DNA of 64,000 bases from Coniochaeta sp. PMI_546 (taxonomy: Eukaryota; Ascomycota; Sordariomycetes; Coniochaetales; Coniochaetaceae), in the NCBI GenBank assembly GCA_021432605.1, contig MU271145.1:1426001-1490000 (forward strand), in the 5' to 3' direction. The position numbers were made by a program, and so were the translations under genes. The notes under the pieces were generated by a model. That model was not told where the DNA came from, searched no databases, and saw nothing but the letters and a program-made list of their open reading frames with translations. Within the stretch, counting starts at the first letter, position 1. Each line of letters starts with the position of its first letter. This document shows, one piece after another, positions 59,488 through 64,000 of this stretch.

Positions 59488-61189
59488 GGCTTCCCGTATG
59501 GTGTTGGCTGGTAACAGGAAGATGGCCCTTTGTGCACGTAGCCCGAGGGCCTATAAAACCGTAAAGGAGCTGGCCACCCGGCTCGTCGTCATGTACACGG
59601 CGGTGATGAGGAGGGCGAGTAGAGATAAGATGGGGTAAATGTTCTGCTCCACGCCAGGGAGGGGCTTATCGAGGCTGCCGAATAAAGACTGCGTATACCG
59701 AGGAGGATATGTCGCTGTTCGTTAACTCAAAGTCAGGAGGCAGAAGCCAAGTAGCACGGATCGGTCCAGGCAGGCAAGCTTGGGCTTCGCTGATACGTCT
59801 GCAACAGGCTCCGAAGATAAGATAAGGGGCTGACTGGAAAGTCGAGGTCGTTGGCGCAGTCTTCTGGTAGGCGTGAGGCTTCCTGACGGCGAGAATCCAG
59901 TCTCAGACTGACGATGTGCTGTATGGAGTTGAGAGGACGTGAGGAAGTATCGCTGTGCAGCGGCTCTTGTTGTTGGTGGTTTGGGTGACGGAGAGGCACA
60001 CAGGTGAGGCAGGGTTGCTGCTTGAGCTCCAAAATGGGCCGGCACGGTACCTGTAGTCAAATGGAAGCTCCACTAAATTGTCCAAGGTCAACTGAATGAC
60101 TCAGACTCGAAGACGTGCAGCGTATTCACTAGCAGTCGGTGGCTATCTCGATTTGTCAGAGATGCTGTGCTGAGATGATGATGGAGACGTTTAGGTTTGG
60201 ATGGAAGAAAATGCGAGTGAAGAATGGGAGTGTAACAAAAGGACAAAGAGAAGGGAGAGAAGAAGGCAAAGGTTGTACCAAGAAGAGCAGAAAGAAGGTG
60301 ACAGGATGGGGGAAAACGGACCTTGACGATAGACGAAACAGTGAGAATTGCGGGTTATCTGGGATGATTGGTGGCACACAGGAACCTTGAACTGCTGGAA
60401 GGGACACTACACGTGTACTGGGGGAGAAGGTTGGGTGGTGAGGGAGCTTCGATCTCAGGCTGTTCAAGGACGGGCGGGAGCTGTTCAAGTTGCTGTGAAC
60501 CTGGAACCTAACACCACCGAATTACGTGAACGGCAGAACGGTAACGGTGGGTGGATGGTTTGCAGATGGAGCAGATGCAACGCCACCTGAACTCGAGGTT
60601 TGGTGGGACTTGAGCCTTGAAAGTCATTTGATGTCTACCTCTACACGTAAGGTACCATACTGTCAAGAGCGGAATGAAATGCGGGAGCACCTAAGCAGCA
60701 CGTTTGATGATGAGCTTGGCTCTACACGTGTAGCTGCGCTTTGAGAACGGTGATGACTGACATGGCACCCGTGATGCGATCGGTTTGGGCTTTGGCGAAA
60801 GGGGGATAGACCGGAACCATCGACAAGGATTACGTTGGCCGATGCTGCGGCAGGCTTTCAAGTCGCTCACGTGTACACCGACCATCTCCACGATCGGCAT
60901 CTGGTCGTGTCACGAGGCTAAACTGGGCTCAGCTAGCTGAAGTGGTACAAGTCAAGTACAAGCGCGTGGGCAGTGTGGGGCCTTAGGCTGCGTCGCGCGA
61001 GCTTGAGCGGAAGAGCTACCTTAATGCTGGTTTCGCGATAAGGCTTTCCGATAACACCACTGCTGCGAGGTAAGGTAAACCTCAAGTACGTCAGGTACGT
61101 GTAGGTTTCGCGGCTTCACGCACGCTTTATGTTAACTGAAATGGGGATTCCGTTTTCTAATTAGCTATTTGTCTAGGAGGTACTCAGTC
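59488..61189. other. Upstream region of ATG1
   Basis: 1.7 kb without a supported gene. Three CACGTG boxes lie at 60410-60415, 60725-60730 (within the palindrome CTACACGTGTAG) and 60868-60873. ORFs near 60139-60590 show no motif. Confidence 0.5.
60408..60873. promoter_or_regulatory. Cluster of three CACGTG (E-box) palindromes upstream of ATG1
   Basis: CACGTG at 60410, 60725 and 60868, two inside longer palindromes (TACACGTGTA, CTACACGTGTAG). They lie 0.9-1.4 kb upstream of the ATG1 start at 59487. CACGTG is the core site of bHLH factors. Confidence 0.4.
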
Positions 61190-62071
61190 TTAAGCACCAC
61201 GCCAGACATTTTTTGCATAAACCTCCAGCTCTTGGACACTGATAATATAATCGCCCTCCTGTGGACCAGGATCTCGTAGGAAGAGAAGCCGAAACGGGAG
61301 TACCAGTGCACCGCTAGTAACATGGTATGAATCGGTGGTTATGTCCCGTGTGATACCGATACTCTGCCGTAATACCGGTCGGAGAGGATTACCACTCGTC
61401 TGTCGTGTGTTTGTAGCTCCTTGGCGGTTCGGTCGCTCCTCTTCCCATCTCTGGATAATGATTTCTGATGCCGCCGATCAAACTTGGCGAGAAGTACAAT
61501 CTTAACGTCGTGGTTTGACGCCGAAAACCACCACCGCATATCATCTTGTAGGGCAAGTATAGATTCGGAATCTCCAGCATCGATGACAAGCGTTGGCCAG
61601 GAGCCTCCGAGACCACGTAGTGGCCATGGGCCCCCACTAGAATCGGCTTCTCCGCCATCACCTCCAGGATGACCTGGGGTTCGAAAGGTCGTACTACCAA
61701 TTGGTCCCCAATCATCCTCTTGATTGTTTCTAGCGAACTGAAGATCAAGTATTCGCCAGAGCTCAAGGTGAAGTTTTTCGTGTAGATAGGTACGGGTTGT
61801 AATAATCAGAAGTCTTTGATTGACATGGTACCGGCGGATACGAAAAGGGCGTTTTTCTCTGAGACTCAGGTCCTCGAAAACGCTTAGAGGGACTTCTATT
61901 TATTAAATTAGTAGATAAATATTCGAGAATTTAACAAGGAAATAAACCCTTAACAATGAGAAAGTCACCCTGGGTTTGCCTGGCTACTTGGAAAAGGTCT
62001 TCGACATTCGTGAATTGAATCGTAGGCATATCATCTCTTTGATCTACGTCTGAGGCCACCGTTGACGCCAT
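61190..62071 (-). pseudogene. Frameshifted gene of an uncharacterised fungal family, possibly PD-(D/E)XK-like
   Basis: ATG at 62071. Exon 1 is 62071-61948, an AT-rich 52-nt intron follows, and exon 2 is 61895-61190. The first part reads VEDLFQVARQTQGDFLIVKG, then LREKRPFRIRRYHVNQRLL, GSTTFR, GGEADSSGGP, WPTLVIDAG, DDMRWWFSASNHDVKIVLL and AKFDRRHQ. At about 61465-61467 the reading frame shifts. The original frame ends at TAA near 61340, while the next frame carries on with EIIIQRWEEE, VLRQSI, GALVLPFRLLFLRDPG and ISVQELEVYAKNVW to a TAA at 61190-61192. Both parts match one family that I remember as widespread, multi-copy and unnamed in Sordariomycetes. One missing base explains the break. It may be a recent pseudogene or a sequence error. 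The order acidic residue, PTLVI-acid, WW-SAS-VKIVLL resembles Uma2-type PD-(D/E)XK folds, but this is inference. Confidence 0.7.
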
Positions 62072-64000
62072 TGTGAAGACTGTCGGTTAAAGAATAGTGT
62101 AGAGGTACCATTTTCGACATCAACACGGTAACTAAGACGGAATATCCCACGCCCAACAAAAACAAGCTCACAAGTCACAGTCACCACTATAATCAGCACA
62201 CCCCGTTGTTAGTGCATCCCCGGCATCGAACTTCGTCAAATACGCACGCACTTGAGGCAATGACACACAGCTCAAGAACCTTCTTGATTAGCATGGACAT
62301 GTGTATATCAACCGAGCTGAGCACCTAGCCCCGATGTATTCGAGACCACAAAGTATGGCCATCGGGAGAGCTTCAGAAGATGCAGATCACGGCCGAGGCG
62401 ATATGCAGGCTCAATGCCTTCTTGACGTCACGGGCAGCAATCGGCGCGAGGTTGCTTTGCCAGTCCGTTTATCTCACCCTGGCCCAGAGATCAGCCCACC
62501 CAAACATACCAGGCGGGCTTGGTACGCCTTAGCAAACAGCTGCTTAACTGGCACTTAATCTTTGACGCAGCGTAAACAGCTGTCGCTGCATCTCAATCAT
62601 GATGTTTAGCGCTGACCCAGATCAAAGTGTTAGGGGGGGTGTACGTACATACAAACAATAATGCAACACCGAGCTCTCATTCGAGCATGAAGTCAACTGC
62701 AAGGCAGACTGACCGGGGCTATAACAGCACTTGTAGAACGGATACGACACATCGTACTGCCGCCTCTTGTTCCTGGAGGTTTCCATATGCACCCACCAGG
62801 CGCATTTCCGAGACTGGTCTTCGATGCGTCACAGAAGGGTGCATGTAAGTACCCAGCCGGTGCTCCGATCAACACAACAACACAGCGGAAGAAGACCAGG
62901 CCAAGAGACACAACAACGGGAACAACACGAGTCTGGGACAAAAGACCATTTCGGGAATCTCCAGCCTGGATGATCAGTCAAACCTGGCAGCCACTCACGC
63001 ATTAGTCTAATACGCCCTATGCATAAGCCCGGCTTGGACATGAAGGTTGTCTCACTTTTTTTCCTTTCTCGATGACCACCTCGTTCCTGCTGCAGATTGT
63101 CCTTATCGAGCCTTATCAATCGTCGGCAGCTTCGGCCGCCTGCATTTCCACGCAGTGCCGAAACGAGAGGCTACAATGGCGGAGACTGGGTTTGATCACT
63201 CACTGTGTTTCTGAGTTGCATGGACTAATGGTTCTCGATGGGGGTCCTTCTTACTCCTTCCTGATTAGCGACTCGATACAGTGTCCAGACGGGTAACGAC
63301 GGTACGATTATATCGCCAGATGAATACCTTGACTTACTTGTAAAGCTCCAGGTATTCTTCATTGACAATTTTTCCGACTGAACGTACGGCTGCCCTGGAG
63401 CCGGCTTGGTTCCTCATTCTGGCCGTGTTTCTCACTGTATCTGACATAAGGGAGACGAAGGAGGGACCCATCGACTTCCACTGTTCCTACGAATCACCAC
63501 ATTTGAGAGCCCGCCACGAAGGCAACGTCACGTATCAATCTGGTTCCTGATGGGCGAGAACGCCCAGATCTAAGACAAAGGAGCTGTATGGCCAGCCATG
63601 AACTTTCCACCCAGCTCACTCACCCACTTCCACACCGAATATGCGGCAAGCCCCTGGTGCCCCCCTCCGCGAGCTCCGGAGAACCTGATTCGCTATCTAT
63701 CTTCCAACACAGTGAATCGCCTTGCTCTTCCATCGACTGGACAATGGCGATTTGGCAGACAGGCAGACAGGCAGACTGCCTTGCTCGTTGTCGGTTAAGT
63801 CATGCTGACGCTTTGCGCCATTGCGAAGTTCGGAGCCTGCTTGCGTGTACCTTCTTCCACCTTCAACGGAGCAAACTAGAATCAGAGTCCGAGCTTGGCC
63901 TCCTCATCCCGCTGTTTCCCAACTTTTCCAATCGCCTAACTCCGGAATCCATTGCACTTTGACTGACACGGATCTTGTATCATGGTGACGATGATGGCGT
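62072..64000. other. Right-end region without a supported gene
   Basis: 1.9 kb with short ORFs only, none with a motif. It contains a GGCAGACA tandem repeat at 63754-63777. An ATG at 63982 runs to the window end and might begin a gene beyond it, but only six codons are visible. Confidence 0.5.
63754..63777. repeat. Octanucleotide tandem repeat, three units
   Basis: GGCAGACA twice followed by GGCAGACT, head to tail. Confidence 0.8.

Overview
The window reads as nuclear DNA of a filamentous ascomycete, most likely a Sordariomycete. Genes carry short introns (about 50-190 nt) with GT..AG ends and CTAAC/CTGAC branch sites. Several products are typical of Pezizomycotina: a sphingolipid C9-methyltransferase, an Insig homologue, a glutamine-rich Vid21/Eaf1 and a proline-rich Pan1. 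I call fifteen confident protein genes, one weak small secreted candidate and one frameshifted gene. I see no tRNA, rRNA, CRISPR, virus-like element or recognisable transposon. All exon joins were worked out by hand from splice signals, reading frame and family conservation.

Layout. 1-1403: gap with a possible small cysteine-containing secreted protein. 1404-3581 (+): FHA-forkhead factor. 4366-8413 (-): CLU1/TIF31. 9534-12158 (+): large uncharacterised protein. 12159-15261: long gap. 15262-17117 (+): ferric reductase. 17698-19505 (-): PEX3, head to head with ATG101 at 20079-20811 (+). 21919-24372 (-): a second forkhead factor (Hcm1/Sep1 type), followed by a 3.6 kb upstream gap. 27981-32599 (-): PAN1. 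33481-35297 (-): sphingolipid C9-methyltransferase. 35942-37973 (-): alpha-glucosidase, divergent from an MFS sugar transporter at 40002-41938 (+). 42451-43428 (-): SPP2, divergent from VID21/EAF1 at 45149-49989 (+). 50769-52337 (+): MAK11. 53630-54968 (+): Insig. 56321-59487 (-): ATG1. 61190-62071 (-): frameshifted gene of a fungal family that may be PD-(D/E)XK-like. 62072-64000: no gene seen.

How the genes relate. Most are core housekeeping genes: cell-cycle transcription, translation and mitochondria, endocytosis, splicing, NuA4 acetylation, ribosome assembly. Three groupings stand out. ATG1 and ATG101, two parts of the autophagy-initiation complex, lie about 36 kb apart. ATG101 shares a 573-bp promoter region with PEX3, a peroxisome-biogenesis gene, and that region holds a CCTCGG motif. 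The alpha-glucosidase and sugar transporter form a divergent pair that looks like a minimal maltose-use module.

The least ordinary signals are these: the frameshifted gene near the right end; a 16-nt internal exon in the alpha-glucosidase; a within-gene switch from C-rich to G-rich coding strand in MAK11, Insig, PEX3 and ATG101; three CACGTG boxes upstream of ATG1; and a start-overlapping uORF on VID21. I do not see a clear new multi-gene system.
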